From NCBI RefSeq assembly GCF_038396675.1, contig NC_088934.1, forward strand, positions 47,097,001 through 47,161,000: 64,000 nucleotides of DNA, written 5' to 3'. This stretch comes from Hydra vulgaris. Lineage: Eukaryota > Cnidaria > Hydrozoa > Anthoathecata > Hydridae. The notes beneath the pieces are model-generated. The model did not search any database. It saw nothing but the letters and a program-made list of their open reading frames with translations, and had not been told where the DNA came from. The translations under genes were made by a program, and so were the position numbers. This document shows, in pieces, positions 1-11,019 of this stretch. Position 1 is the stretch's first letter. Each line of letters opens with the position of its first letter.

Positions 1-186
1 TATTTTCTTTATTGACAATACCTTTCTCCGTATTTATAGCGTTTTTTATTATAGCGTGCCAGAATGATTCAACATTATGATGTTGCTCAGCTAATTTAAA
101 CCAGTTTACATTAATTAAATCTTTGTTGATATTATTATAGTTGGCCTTACGAAAATTATATGAATTGGAAATGATGGTTTTTTACT
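1..186 (-). mobile_element. LINE ORF2 fragment, runs off the left edge
   Basis: Read on the minus strand this stretch translates without stops to a peptide containing YNFRKANYNNINKDL followed by VNWFKLAEQ and ESFWHAIIKNAI. This resembles the linker between endonuclease and reverse transcriptase in CR1/Jockey-like non-LTR retrotransposons, where a Y-N-x-x-K-A-x-Y then N-W-x-x-x pattern is usual. The rest would lie beyond base 1. No catalytic residues are visible. Family assignment is by pattern recognition only. Confidence 0.5.
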
Positions 187-362
187 GCTAATTAAATTAT
201 AAATAACACAAAAAATTAAGCAACATGAAATTTGTTTGCATTAGGAACAATTTGTTCAGATTACTAGTCAAAAGTATGAATCAGCTATCTCTATTATCTC
301 CATCAAGCTATCTCCAGTAGGAGAATAGTCAGCACTCAACTTGTCACCACCATATAAAAACG

Positions 363-593
363 TAGCCCTCGGGATTAGGAAAAATAAGGTCGGCAATAAT
401 TTGGCGACCTTAATCAGTGTCAGGTCCGCAGAAAAAAATGTAAAACAAAGGTACCTTTAATTTAACTTTCTTTAACCTAGGTTTGACCATAGAACATAGG
501 TTTGACCATAGAAACGAGGTCGGCAAGTTTTTGCCGACCTCAAACACTTCTAGGTTGCCATTGCCAAAATACCGACCCTAATTCCAAGGGTTG
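363..593. mobile_element. hAT-like MITE, family A copy 1
   Basis: Non-coding element with inverted ends: left TAGCCCTCGGGATTAGG and right end complementary to CAACCCTTGGAATTAGGG. Internal AGGTCGGCAA / TTGCCGACCT blocks form further inverted repeats. A second copy with nearly the same ends is at 58280-58512. The CAG-type terminus suggests hAT. Target duplications are unconvincing for this copy. Confidence 0.6.
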
Positions 594-599
594 AAAATG

Positions 600-1487
600 T
601 GTGTGGTGTTGAGATTAACTTGTCATGTCTTTTAAAACACACATTTACAAATAAATCAAAGCCTATTCCTTTTTTATATGTGCTTCTTTAATAAACAGTA
701 ATTTATTTGTTGTTCCACAAAAACTCAATGCGTAAAAAGGTTAACTAATTACGCATTCCTTATTTCGCATGTTTTAATATGCTTTCAACTCGTTAAAAAC
801 TAATTTAATTATTTTACTAAATATAAACACGTGGTAATAAAAACAGTTTTTGTTAGAAATAATTTTCCTTTAGCAATGAAACTAACTCTGTATAGGATTT
901 TTTCAATAGAAATTGAAAATTGAAGCACGTTCCTTTTATAAATTACAACAAAAACACATTTATGCATATTTTTAATTAAAATAGCTTGCTTTTGCATTTA
1001 ATCAAATCTTACCCAACAATGATCTTTAGACTCACATCAGAATATCTAAGAACATTCTGCACATAAAATGAATTATTATTTTTCTAATTGATTCTTGATA
1101 TTCCAGTTTTTAATAATGGAATAAATATTTTGCTAGCTGTATTAAATACATACTGACATACAAAACAGTCTGAAAATTATCCACAACATCAGTCCCACCA
1201 AAGGGTGAATTCAGCATTTTTTAGGTCCTTGAGTTGACTTCCTACCACGGAACAAACTTCAAGCATTTATTTGTTTATACTTATGTCAAATAAGGATGAT
1301 TTGCAAAAAATTACGATGATCGGAGCCTGAGGAAATAAAAGGAAGAGATGGGAATTTTTTTTTTCTTCTTCTCAGGATTATTAATTTTTTGAAAGTCATC
1401 CTTATTGAAAAAGGAAAAAATAACAAACAAATAAATAATTGTATAGTTATAATTGTGTAATAGTATTAATTGTACAATAATAGTGCG
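600..1487. other. No gene recognised
   Basis: AT-rich DNA with short open frames that lack codon structure. No exon, RNA or repeat family recognised. Confidence 0.4.
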
Positions 1488-1595
1488 TACCCAGTAAGCA
1501 TAGATCGTTTTTAAAACATTTACATTCGTTTTAACAAGTTTTTAAAACGTTATTCGTTTTAATAAGATTTTTAAACGTCCTGTGCTTACTGGGTA
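1488..1595. mobile_element. Short MITE with TA target site
   Basis: About 108 bp between inverted ends CCCAGTAAGCA and TGCTTACTGGG, each bordered by TA, as in Tc1/mariner-type insertions. The interior has several GTTTTTAAAAC-like runs and no coding potential. Confidence 0.6.
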
Positions 1596-1847
1596 TAATT
1601 TAATTGCTTCGTCAATAAAAAGTTACTAAACTTTTAAAACCTTGAAAAAATACTAACCTTTTCTGCATTCTTAATGATCAATTGATTCAAATAACATACA
1701 TTTGAATTAGCGAAATAAAAATTTCAAAGTCTTAATAAAAAATTTTTTTGAGAAGTTATGCTACACTTCAAAGCTAACTTAAATTTTTCAATGAGAAGAA
1801 GGTAAAATTAACTTTTATTGTTGACATTTTACAAGAAACTGTATGCC

Positions 1848-2138
1848 ATGATTTTTTTAAAGAAACTTTCTAGCACTTTTAAACTATATATGGCATTTAA
1901 ACCATACAAAATAGTATTTAAACCACACATCATAGTATTTAAACCGCACATTTGGCATTTGGCATACTATCACATATATAAGTACTCTCTAATTCTTAAT
2001 ACAAGAAAGGAAGGGGGAACAAAAGGTGGAGGGGGTGGAAGTTTTATTCCAGATTTAATAAAAAAGGGAGCGGTTAGGTTATTAAAACAGGGGTGGCAAT
2101 TTTTCTCAAATCTAATAAACTGGGGGTTGTATAGATAG
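1848..2138 (+). CDS. Hypothetical small ORF with amphipathic C-terminus
   Basis: Ninety-six codons from the first ATG at 1848, with an in-frame ATG also at 1890. The N-terminal part contains three near-repeats of FKPxxIV, from a 21-bp tandem repeat in the DNA. A GGGGG linker follows, then a segment alternating basic, tryptophan and aliphatic residues (KKGAVRLLKQGW) that would form an amphipathic helix. No signal peptide or recognised domain. It could be a fortuitous ORF, a piece of a large DNA transposon, or a small host gene. No neighbouring gene supports it. Confidence 0.2.
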   Translation: MIFLKKLSSTFKLYMAFKPYKIVFKPHIIVFKPHIWHLAYYHIYKYSLILNTRKEGGTKGGGGGSFIPDLIKKGAVRLLKQGWQFFSNLINWGLYR

Positions 2139-2194
2139 TTTATAATTTATAAATCCAAACTAATACTTATTACAAATAACGCATAAAACTATTA

Positions 2195-2430
2195 AAATCT
2201 TGGCTTGCTGTCAAATACGCATTTTCTGACAGCTGCATTTTTCATAATTTTAATAGGTTTTGATATGGTGATATAGCTATACCAGCATATCAGCTGATAT
2301 TCTGACGTAGCTTGATACCAGCATATCAACTGATATGCTGGTATAGCTTGATACCAGCATATCAAATCCTTTTGAAGTTATGAAAAAAACACCTGTTAGA
2401 AAATGAGTATTTTCTAACAACTAGAATTTC
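2195..2430. repeat. Foldback element with nested palindromes
   Basis: Outer arms around 2218-2272 and 2347-2405 are inverted copies (CATTTTCTGACAG against CATTTTCTAACAG, continuing to GGTTTTGATATG). Between them is a tandem, self-complementary unit built on ATACCAGCATATCA / TGATATGCTGGTAT. No ORF. Confidence 0.65.
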
Positions 2431-2650
2431 GTTGTTTGTAACTTTATCATAATACTTTGTTGAGAATAAACAAAAAGCTCATTTTCAACAAATGAAAATT
2501 TACTAGGTCGACGATTTTTAAAGCCACTGAAAATTTTTTGTTTTTATCGACGATAAAAATAATTGTTTTCAATTTATTAAGACCGATTTTCATTTTTTTA
2601 ATATTGAAATATAAACTTTTTGAGATATAAACTTTAATTTTCCTCTTTGT

Positions 2651-2710
2651 ATTAAGGACTTGATTAAGGACTCGATTAAGGACTCGATTAAGAACTCGAT
2701 TAAGAACTCG
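2651..2710. repeat. 12-bp minisatellite, five copies
   Basis: Five adjacent copies of ATTAAGGACTCG with A/G and C/T variants. It lies about 95 bp beyond the stop codon of the F-box gene and may fall in its 3' untranslated region. Confidence 0.8.
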
Positions 2711-2804
2711 AGAATAAATTTGTAAAAAAAATAAGTTTGAGTATAAATTATTATGTATAAAGTACAAATAACTTTAAAAAAATTAAAGCTTTATAAGCTT
2801 AGAT

Positions 2805-4154
2805 CTAGTTTTCAACACAAATATTAAATATATATTGAAGCGCCTTGATACCTGATTTAGTGACACCGTGGCAGCCGTAAACTGCTATCCTGAAGAGATC
2901 TTTACTAGTGTTAGCAAGATGAAAAAGATCAAAATCACATGTTGCGCAGTTTGTATGAGAGATATCTAACTCGTTCAGATACTTCCAATGTACTACTGCT
3001 TCTCTTAGTCCAATGTTTGTTAAAAATTTGCATTTCAGAATTGAAAGATAATTCAGACTCGGAATATTTTTTGAAATACAAAGTAGATCGTTGTCATTAA
3101 TCTTCCAACTTTGCAAAGATAAATGAATTAAATTTTGAGCGCATGACGATTTTGCCATGAAATAAATGCTTGCACTAGTGCTATTACAAACACCTAAAGA
3201 TAAGCTTAAAAGGTTTTTACAATTTTCAAATAATACCAAAAAACCATGATCTGTAACACCATCGCAACCACCAAGTGTTAACGCTTCAATATCAGAACAG
3301 TTACTAGCAATTGCAAAGAGTGTATAATCAGTCACTTTAGTTTCATTTAATTTAAGAGCAAGCAAGTTGGGTACACAGAAGCAAAAGTTTACAAGACCTT
3401 CATCTGATAACCAACTATCAGAGTCTAAATAAATTTCTAAGCACTCAAGATCTTGGCAATATTTTCCAAGCATGATAAGATCTGAGTTTGTCAGATGGCA
3501 TTCATCATAGTTCAGTATAAGTATTGTTAACTGACGACAACATTTTGACAAGATTTGAATCATATCAGATGATAATACTGATTTATTTTTTTCATTGATA
3601 AAAGTTAAAGAAGACTCGGCCTCAAGATGTATCAGGTTTATGCAGCTTTGAGAAATACACCTTAACGAATCCATTGTGAGAGAAAACGATGACACAATTA
3701 ACTCAGTGATGTGTTTATTTTTTTCTACTAAATAACTTAAACCAACATAGGTTACTAATGTACCCATTAAATTAACAGATTCTAAAAATGAACATGACCT
3801 CGATAAAATTTCTATACTTTTATCTGAAACTTTTGCGCATCCTTTAAGATCTAAAAAACGAAGCCTTGAAACACTGGAAGAGACTTTTTTTAATGCTTGA
3901 TCAGTTATATTTAAGCAATGGCATAAAGAGAGTAACTCGATATTTTTGCTGTAGCTAGTTAAACAACTGACAATCTTATCGGTAACCAAAAGTTCGCATA
4001 CACCCATTTCTTTGATGGATATTCTTCTCCAAAATGTTTTATCACAAGATATATATCTCCAGCGCTGTGAAACACGTCTAACAGTCATAAGTTCTTTCAA
4101 CGACAAATAACCAAATATTTTCAACAATATAAAATCAGGAAATAAAGCTGACAT
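2805..4154 (-). CDS. F-box/LRR (FBXL-type) protein, single exon
   Basis: A 449-residue uninterrupted reading frame. Residues about 3-47 form an F-box, with LFPDFILLKIFGYLS, then VRRVSQRWRYIS and FWRRI, the region that docks on Skp1. From about residue 72 there are repeated leucine-rich units of the cysteine-containing, Amn1/FBXL class, such as LSLCHCLNITDQAL and LDLKGCAKVSDKSIEIL, continuing to near the C-terminus. Family members serve as substrate receptors of SCF ubiquitin ligases; the substrate here is unknown. The ATG at 4154 is chosen because it directly precedes the F-box. No intron is needed, so it could be an intronless gene or a retrocopy that has stayed open. No canonical AATAAA is seen just downstream. 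Confidence 0.88.
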   Translation of the reverse strand: MSALFPDFILLKIFGYLSLKELMTVRRVSQRWRYISCDKTFWRRISIKEMGVCELLVTDKIVSCLTSYSKNIELLSLCHCLNITDQALKKVSSSVSRLRFLDLKGCAKVSDKSIEILSRSCSFLESVNLMGTLVTYVGLSYLVEKNKHITELIVSSFSLTMDSLRCISQSCINLIHLEAESSLTFINEKNKSVLSSDMIQILSKCCRQLTILILNYDECHLTNSDLIMLGKYCQDLECLEIYLDSDSWLSDEGLVNFCFCVPNLLALKLNETKVTDYTLFAIASNCSDIEALTLGGCDGVTDHGFLVLFENCKNLLSLSLGVCNSTSASIYFMAKSSCAQNLIHLSLQSWKINDNDLLCISKNIPSLNYLSILKCKFLTNIGLREAVVHWKYLNELDISHTNCATCDFDLFHLANTSKDLFRIAVYGCHGVTKSGIKALQYIFNICVEN

Positions 4155-6368
4155 TTTAAATAACTTTGATTGATGCTAAATCGCTATTAAACAATTATAT
4201 TTTTAATAAACAAGAATAAATCAGTAAAATTAAACGTGTGAAATTAACGAAACTCACAAATAAATCATTTTATTGTATGTTTAAATGTACTTGATTGTAA
4301 TTTCTTTCAGTTTAACAATCAAGTAACAGTATTAATTATTTACATTTTCCTAAAAGAATTAAAAGCGCGTGTGATCTAAGCTTTGATAAGAAATCACTTC
4401 ACGCATATTTTAAGATGGCCATTTAGAAAAAAATACTCAATTTTTTGAACAAATTTGAGTTTTTTTTTTAATATTTGATGCAAAATTTATTATTTTTTTA
4501 GAAAGCATATACATTTCGCATAAAATACTTACTAATATTACGTTACTTAAACATTTTTTATTGGTCAGATAAACATTTTTGCTAATATTTTCTATTCATA
4601 GAAAGCATTTGTTCATTGTTTTCATAACTTTTTAATTATATTTTTTCTTTTGTATCTTCAAAACCGTTAGTACCGATACCGGAATGCCGGTATTACCGGA
4701 CTTTTTAGGTACCAAATTTCCGGGATTGTGTTGGCTTAATACCGGTATTGAAAAATGTATGTACAGCGATCGCTTTCTTCATGTAAAACACATAATGGAA
4801 TATTTAAAATTTCTAGGCGCGATAAATAACGCTTGTTCAGCTTGTAATGAAAATATAAATAAACGCTAGTTCAAGAGTTTGGGAAAGAGGAAATGATAAG
4901 TTGTTTAATTGATTTTTTTATAAAAATTTATCAATAAAAATTTTTAATTAAAGATAAAACTTGTTTAATTTAAAAGTAAAACTCTTTCTTCCTTCTATTA
5001 ACAAAGCAGGGTATTATCATTTCTGTGCGTGATTTTTTATTTCTCTTTGCTTTTACAATTAGAAGCCAAGACTTATAGCAATATGCATACTATTATCAGG
5101 GGCATGTACAGGAAATTTTTGGGGTAGGTCTAAAAAAAAAGTATGCCCCTCCCTTGATAGACCATGATAGTAAATCCATAGTAGGCGCAAGATCTTATAA
5201 ATTTTATTTATAACAAAATCAAACTTATAAGGTACAAAATACTTTTTTTATTAACTACATTGGAACAAACTTGTTTATAAGTTCATAACGACTGACAAAA
5301 ACCTTTGCATCCTCACACTATCTTGCAAAAAAAATTTTTCGGAAATTTACGGTGTAAATTTTTTAATATAATTTTGTAAATAACTTTTAGATATAAATTA
5401 TCTTTATAAATACTGACCTAGAGTCTAAAAACTTAATGTAATAACTGTACAATGCTAGATAATGTTTTTACAAAGATGTCTGGCTATGAAAATAGCTGTT
5501 TAACAAAAGATAGATAAAACATTTTTCCAAATTAAACTTTTATTATATTTGTATTATAGTTAAAACACAATTCACAGATGTTTATAACAAACTTGTTATT
5601 AAAACAGTATTGTTAGATAGGAGCTAGTTTACGAGATTCAGCCAGTTAAGTGAAATTTAACCAAATTTCCACAGGTAACAATGCCTTTGGTTTGACAACA
5701 ATAAATAAACCTAATCAAGTCTTTGGTAAATGATTTAATAAGCCTGATATATAATAGACATTAAAAGAAATGTGGTCTTTCCAACTAGTATAATTAGAAT
5801 ACAGAATTTCAGCAATCATTTTGGAAGAAACTAAAAGTTTGAACGAAGAAACTAAAAAACAGGTGCTTTATAACGCTTTAAAGTTGTATCATCGAACATT
5901 GCGTTAAACTCAGTACTCTGATGGTCTAGCAAAGGAACAGTGATAACCAATTTAAAATAATTCAAAATGCAATTTTTAGGCTTTTTCAAAGCATATCTGA
6001 AGGTATTGATCAACAAACTTTTAATTGGAGACAATATCTTTTAATACTTGAATAAGATTCAAACAATAAAAAATATCATTATTACTTGCCTGCACTATGA
6101 CCTAATTGAGAACTAAATCAAAAACATTTCTTGTTATACACAGTGCAACAATAAAATCAAAACTTGTGATTAACTTCTGTAGAAAAAAAGCAGTAGAAGA
6201 GGTTACACGATTAAATGTACTATTGATATTTAAAGATATTCTTCAAGACAGAAAACCGTAGAAATAAAAAACTTTTGTAAAGTATCCATGCTATGATTTC
6301 ACATCTATTCATAATATCCAAAGAAAAATTATTAATAGTTTTTATTAAAATGTTGTAAAGAAAATGGC
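4155..6368. other. Intergenic, no gene recognised; decayed repeat pieces
   Basis: AT-rich. At about 4668-4757 there are clustered TACCGG and CCGGTATT motifs ending in TACCGGTATTGAAAAATG; nearly the same string recurs at about 11838-11888, so this is a dispersed-repeat end. Short open frames at 4684-4869 and 5852-6034 show no domain. Nothing else is recognised. Confidence 0.4.
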
Positions 6369-6503
6369 AGCAAAAATATTTTAATTTTTTTCATAACTTA
6401 AGACTTAAGTTATGAAAAAAATTAAAATGTTTTTGCTAATTGTTTTCAAAGGGCTTTCCTTATTTTCTTAAGTTAAGAAGAAGGCCTTTTGAAAACAATT
6501 AGG
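6369..6503. repeat. Two adjacent long hairpins
   Basis: Arms 6369-6402 and 6404-6437 are 34-bp inverted copies with one mismatch and a single-base centre. Immediately after, AATTGTTTTCAAAGGGC near 6439 pairs with GGCCTTTTGAAAACAATT ending at 6503. There is no coding content. Confidence 0.8.
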
Positions 6504-6726
6504 ATAATAAATTTCAGAAGTCTCATATGGAGATGGACAATTTGGCGAAATAATAATTTATACTTAATAAGTCCAAAATCTGAATATAGAAACTTAATTT
6601 GTTTTGCCACGAATGCTTATCCAAGAACACAAATGCTCGATTATCTAAGAACGCTAAGGAACAAAGACTAAATTCTATCGATGGAATTTTAAACAGCTTC
6701 TTCTTGTATTCTTGTATTTTTTTCTA

Positions 6727-7318
6727 TTGGGTTGAGGAATAATTCATGAGCGTTTTTTTCAAATTTAAAAATGCACGCAGAAATAAAATGCATTGGCAAA
6801 ATGTTTTATGTTGTTTGAAAGAGAATGTTTTGCTCTACAAGATAGTGTGTTTTAATTTGTTAGTTTTTTTTATTTTTGTGTATTTTCAGATCATTAAAAT
6901 GGAATGTCAAGTGGACAAAACTGAGCATTTTCGACACCATTTGCTTTTTGCATTTAATCGAGGTGTTAAGGCCGCCGAAGCTGCTCGTGAGATTTGTGCT
7001 GAAAGTACCGCCCGCATTTCAGGCATTGCTCCTTCTCAATACACAGCACAAATATCACGAGCAGCTTCGGCGGCCTTAACACCTCGATTAAATGCAAAAA
7101 GCAAATGGTGTCGAAAATGCTCAGTTTTGTCCACTTGACATTCCATTTTAATGATCTGAAAATACACAAAAATAAAAAAAACTAACAAATCAAAACACAC
7201 TATCTTGTAGAGCAAAACATTCTCTTTCAAACAACATAAAACATTTTGCCAATGCATTTTATTTCTGCGTGCATTTTTAAATTTGAAAAAAACGCTTATG
7301 AATTATTCCTCAACCCAA
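6727..7318. mobile_element. Palindromic mariner-derived element, TA duplicated
   Basis: Arms 6727-7000 and 7045-7318, 274 bp each, are near-identical inverted copies around a 44-bp centre. TA flanks both ends (6725-6726 and 7319-7320). Each outer end starts TTGGGTTGAGGAATAATTC, a mariner-like terminus. Read inward, each arm encodes the start of a mariner transposase: KMECQVDKTEHFRHHLL then FNRGVKAAEAAR, matching the N-terminal helix-turn-helix, whose usual continuation lies in the centre in broken form. The DDE domain is absent, so the element cannot encode transposase and would need a partner in trans. Confidence 0.85.
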
Positions 7319-7320
7319 TA

Positions 7321-8319
7321 TTACAAATCCGTAATTACATAATAAAGATTCATTAACGGTGAATATATAAATAAAAACAAAATAGTGCAAAGTGGTTTAA
7401 CAAAAATAATAAATTCTCTATAACACTGTGAAAAGAACACGGAAAACTTGCAGAAGACCAAATGGTCTCATCATCAAGAATCGCTTTACGTTGCCGTGAA
7501 TATAAAAACATATTCATAAAATTGTTACATAAAATCATTACATTATAATGGTATTAAAATGTCAGATATGTCTAACTTTAAAGGAAGAGATGCTTTTCTC
7601 TCATAATTCTCTAACGGATTAACATTATACATTCTGATATCGTTTTTTTTTTTGTCTTTTTTTTTCTTAATAATATTCACACATTTATTACAAATAGAAT
7701 ATTGAAAATTTATATATAATAAAAAACAAGAAATTATTAAACAACCTTGCAGAAAATAAATTTAGAAAAAATCAACAACTAAATTTGTATACATTAAAAT
7801 ACTCTTTTTAATACTTATAATAGTAATTAAGTATTTAATAGTAGATATAAAAAGTAAAATATAAAATATAAAAATATTTTATAGTAAATATAAAAAGTTA
7901 ATAGTATTTAATAGTAATTAAGTTATGCAACTCAAAAGTTAGTTTAACCACCATCAAAATATTTAACTTGTTTTTTATTATTAATCGCGAAATTATGAAA
8001 ATTATGTATTCTGGTTTAAAATTTCTTTCCTACCGTTTCAGATAATTAACCGTGGATAATTTTGTTTAGTTATTGCTGTAGTTTTTAATGGTTATAATGG
8101 TTATAATAGTTTTTGCTGTAGTTTGGTTTTAATTGTTATATATATAGTAAAAGTTTTTTTTTTCCACAACAATATTTTCAAGATAAAAAAACTTTTATTT
8201 TATTCTTTTTGGATAGGTCCAACGACGTAGCAGACATCCCCTAGACACGTTTCTGCTATTATGATTTTCTTAAAGAACAATTTTAACAAATATTTTTATC
8301 ATATTTTAGGCTACCTGAA
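7321..8319. other. No gene recognised
   Basis: AT-rich intergenic DNA. The short open frame at 7353-7538 has no recognisable domain. TATAAAA-like strings near 7850-7910 are tandem AT-rich slippage. Confidence 0.4.
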
Positions 8320-8522
<203 letters not shown>

Positions 8523-8554
8523 AAGAGTTTGATTATTTGAAAAAATACAACTTT

Positions 8555-8600
8555 GTGATGGAACTTAAAGTTTCATGCCCTTCGGCAATCATCAGGCATA
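8555..8600 (-). ncRNA. Hammerhead-ribozyme-like motif of Penelope element
   Basis: Minus strand reads CTGATGA (8595-8589), a stem TGCC-GAAG-GGCA flanked by T and T, then GAAA (8574-8571), then a 3-bp stem ACT-TTA-AGT and T at 8562 as the expected cleavage nucleotide. This is the core order of a type I hammerhead: CUGANGA, stem II, GAAA, short stem III, UH. Penelope-like elements are known to carry minimal hammerheads. Stem I is weak (about three pairs) and the first stem II pair is U-U, so self-cleavage is uncertain. Related motifs lie at 14015-14046, 57718-57750 and 57799-57824. Confidence 0.55.
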
Positions 8601-8733
8601 TTTTATTCTTTAAATTAAGAAAAAACCGTTAAAAAATACAAAATACAGAAATTGACAGAAAAAACATAACAAAGCAATGGAATGAGTTCTGACGTCAAAA
8701 CAAACAAACAAACAATATTAATTAGAAAATTGA

Positions 8734-9339
8734 TCAATCACCCGTGTCGAATAGGGCGAGAAGAAATTTGTTTCGATGCCTGCACTTGGATAGCATTTCA
8801 CTTTTTTTGTTTAGTAGATTTTTATTTTTGGAAAATAGAATTTCATATTTTTCGTTTGTGCATAGTTTGCAGGACTTCGTGGTTGGGTTGTAAGCATTGC
8901 ATTGCCTAATTATTTTCCATTTAACAACTGGGTTTAAGTTAGCATCTTTTAATTTCCAAAATTCTTTTGATAGCTCGGCGTCGTTTTTGTACTTTAGAAT
9001 GTTAAATGAATTTATATGGTTGGCATATCTAATTTTGAATGGTGTTTCACTTATATCGATGTAGGATTTGTTGGCAGGAGTGTTAGTAGGATTATTGGAA
9101 CTTATATTGGCTTGGTATATAATGTTTTTTGTTAAGCATTGGTTTGATAAAGGGCAGGTATTTTTATTAAGGCAATTGCAGTTGGTTTTAGGTGGAATTT
9201 TTTCGTTGTTCATAATTTGTTGATTGTGTGCGTTTAAAAAAGACTTCATATTCGACATACAGCTATAGCTTATTTTTATCGTGTTTCTGTTAAAAATTTT
9301 GTGGAGTCTGTGATTTATTGGGAAGTGTTTGTTGATCAA
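8734..9339 (-). pseudogene. PLE C-terminal linker and GIY-YIG endonuclease fragment
   Basis: A 201-codon open frame. A cysteine cluster CNCLNKNTCPLSNQC (around residues 53-67) precedes IIYQANI and SYIDISETPFKIRYANH, equivalent to the GIY-YIG core with the YIG glycine replaced by Asp. Then come ELSKEFWKLKD, and a C-terminal CNAYNPTTKSCKLCTNEKYEIL typical of the family. The upstream 9345-9551 frame continues the same protein after a frameshift. In intact elements this domain nicks target DNA. Confidence 0.8.
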
Positions 9340-10205
9340 GGTTATTAAAAGCTTTTTCCTATATTAGTGCTAACATTTTTGCTGAAAGGAGGGTTGAACC
9401 ATATGATGTTGCGTTTACGGTTTTTGGTATGAGGTAAATTTAAATTAGGGTGATATGAAAGTTTGTGATTAAAACCGGATCTTAATAGCGCGTCATTGTA
9501 CATAGCAGTAGATCTTTGGAAAATTTCTTCACTTGACGAATTTGCAGACAATCTTAACTCAACTGAATGCTTTAAAATATTAGGTGGGTGGGTCGAATCA
9601 GCATGAATTTAAAGAATTTCCGGGCTTAGAATATGGTTGGAAAGTATGGTCATTAAGATTTAATGTGACGTCAAGGTAATTTATAATTTTCATATTGCAC
9701 TTTATTGATATAGTGAGTTCGTTTTTTTTAAATATTTCAACAAAATGTTTTTTGATTTTTTCCATTTAGGGGCCACTCATTTTTTTTAAAATTGCTAAAC
9801 CATCATCGCGGTATAATCCGAAATCATCTTTATTATAAAATTGTGCAATTTGAAACAAAAGATATATTCCCACAAGTTCACAAACTTCAGCACCGTCAAA
9901 TGCTCCAATTGAAACATCGAATAAACCGCTTGATTTTTTTATCCAAACTTGTCATCATTAAATAATAATGATTTTCTTGCCTGATAGATCAATGTTTTTT
10001 GGTTAGGTTAGGTTTATGTTTAGATGTTGCTCGGCAAAACGAATAGCGTTATTAAGGAGTTTTTCTGTTATCGAAGGGTAAAAATCAACAATATCAAAAA
10101 TAAGGAATTTATAAAGGCGTTTATCACTGATGCAATTAAACCAGTTTGTGGTATCTTGGGTTTTTTTCCACTGATTGAGATGAAGTTTCTTTGCAAGTTC
10201 AGCGT

Positions 10206-10856
10206 TTATATTGGAAACTTAACTTTACTAATTCTTCCGATTTCATTTTTGGCGGGGTTTAATAAACGGACAGTTGGATTATTTGTAAAGTTTTCTTTAT
10301 GATCTTTTAATTTTATAAAACAATTTGAAGAAGTATTAATGTCGATTTTATTGAAAGCGTCGTGATTTTTTAATATCCGTTTACCTTCTTTATTTATTTG
10401 ATTTTTTATTTTTGTATTCGATTTTTTGTATGTTGAGGTGATAGCATTTGTAAGCAAATGGGTATAATTTTCTTTAGATATATTATATAAGTTGGATGTT
10501 TTATCAGAAAAAGTATATGTAAGTTTACTATTGCGTATGGTAGATATGCCATCTTTTAACTTGTTTTGGAAATTATTGTATACTTTACGAAATTTAATGT
10601 TTTTTATAAGATCTATAAGGTCGTTTTCAAATGCAGACATATCAGAAATTTGTTCGGGATAATTTGATGATTCTATGCCGTAAATGTTATAAAAATTATT
10701 TTCCTTACTTCTTTGATCTTTATTAAGAAAGAAGAAAGCTTTCCATCTCATTCTTTTTTTTAATGCTTCGGTTTTATCAAGTAATTGTATTCTGTAGTTC
10801 TTTATTGATGGAATCGAAATGTTCTTGATTGAATAATTCAAGTTAGTTTTTTTCAT
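10206..10856 (-). pseudogene. PLE reverse transcriptase N-terminal fragment
   Basis: A 216-codon frame from ATG at 10856. It is basic and rich in Asn/Lys, and ends in CFIKLKDHKENFTNNPTVRL then NPAKNEIGRISK, the conserved start of the Penelope-type reverse transcriptase. A frameshift follows; the next segment (ELAKKLHLNQW, FDIVDFYPSI) lies in another frame further along the minus strand. Not functional as it stands. Confidence 0.8.
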
Positions 10857-10886
10857 TGCGTAGACGACTTGTTATAAGTATAAATG

Positions 10887-11015
<129 letters not shown>

Positions 11016-11019
11016 CTTA

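Larger units (their letters stand above)
8734..10856 (-). mobile_element. Penelope-like retroelement, degenerate, with GIY-YIG part
   Basis: Minus-strand element. The N-terminal and reverse transcriptase start lie at 10856-10206, followed out of frame by FDIVDFYPSI near 10100 and the catalytic YRDD box (LYRDDGLAI) near 9800. The C-terminal part (9551-8734) has the zinc-like CNCLNKNTCPLSNQC and the GIY-YIG-related YIDISETPFKIRYANH. Several frameshifts and a stop shortly after YRDD make it inactive. Coding ends about 140 bp before the hammerhead-like motif at 8555-8600, and (TA)n tracts lie on both sides. Its order, RT then endonuclease, is that of Penelope-like elements. Confidence 0.85.

Noticed and set aside
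7036-7257. Separate minus-strand and plus-strand ORFs at 6746-7257 as distinct genes
   Set aside because: They are the two arms of one palindromic mariner derivative.
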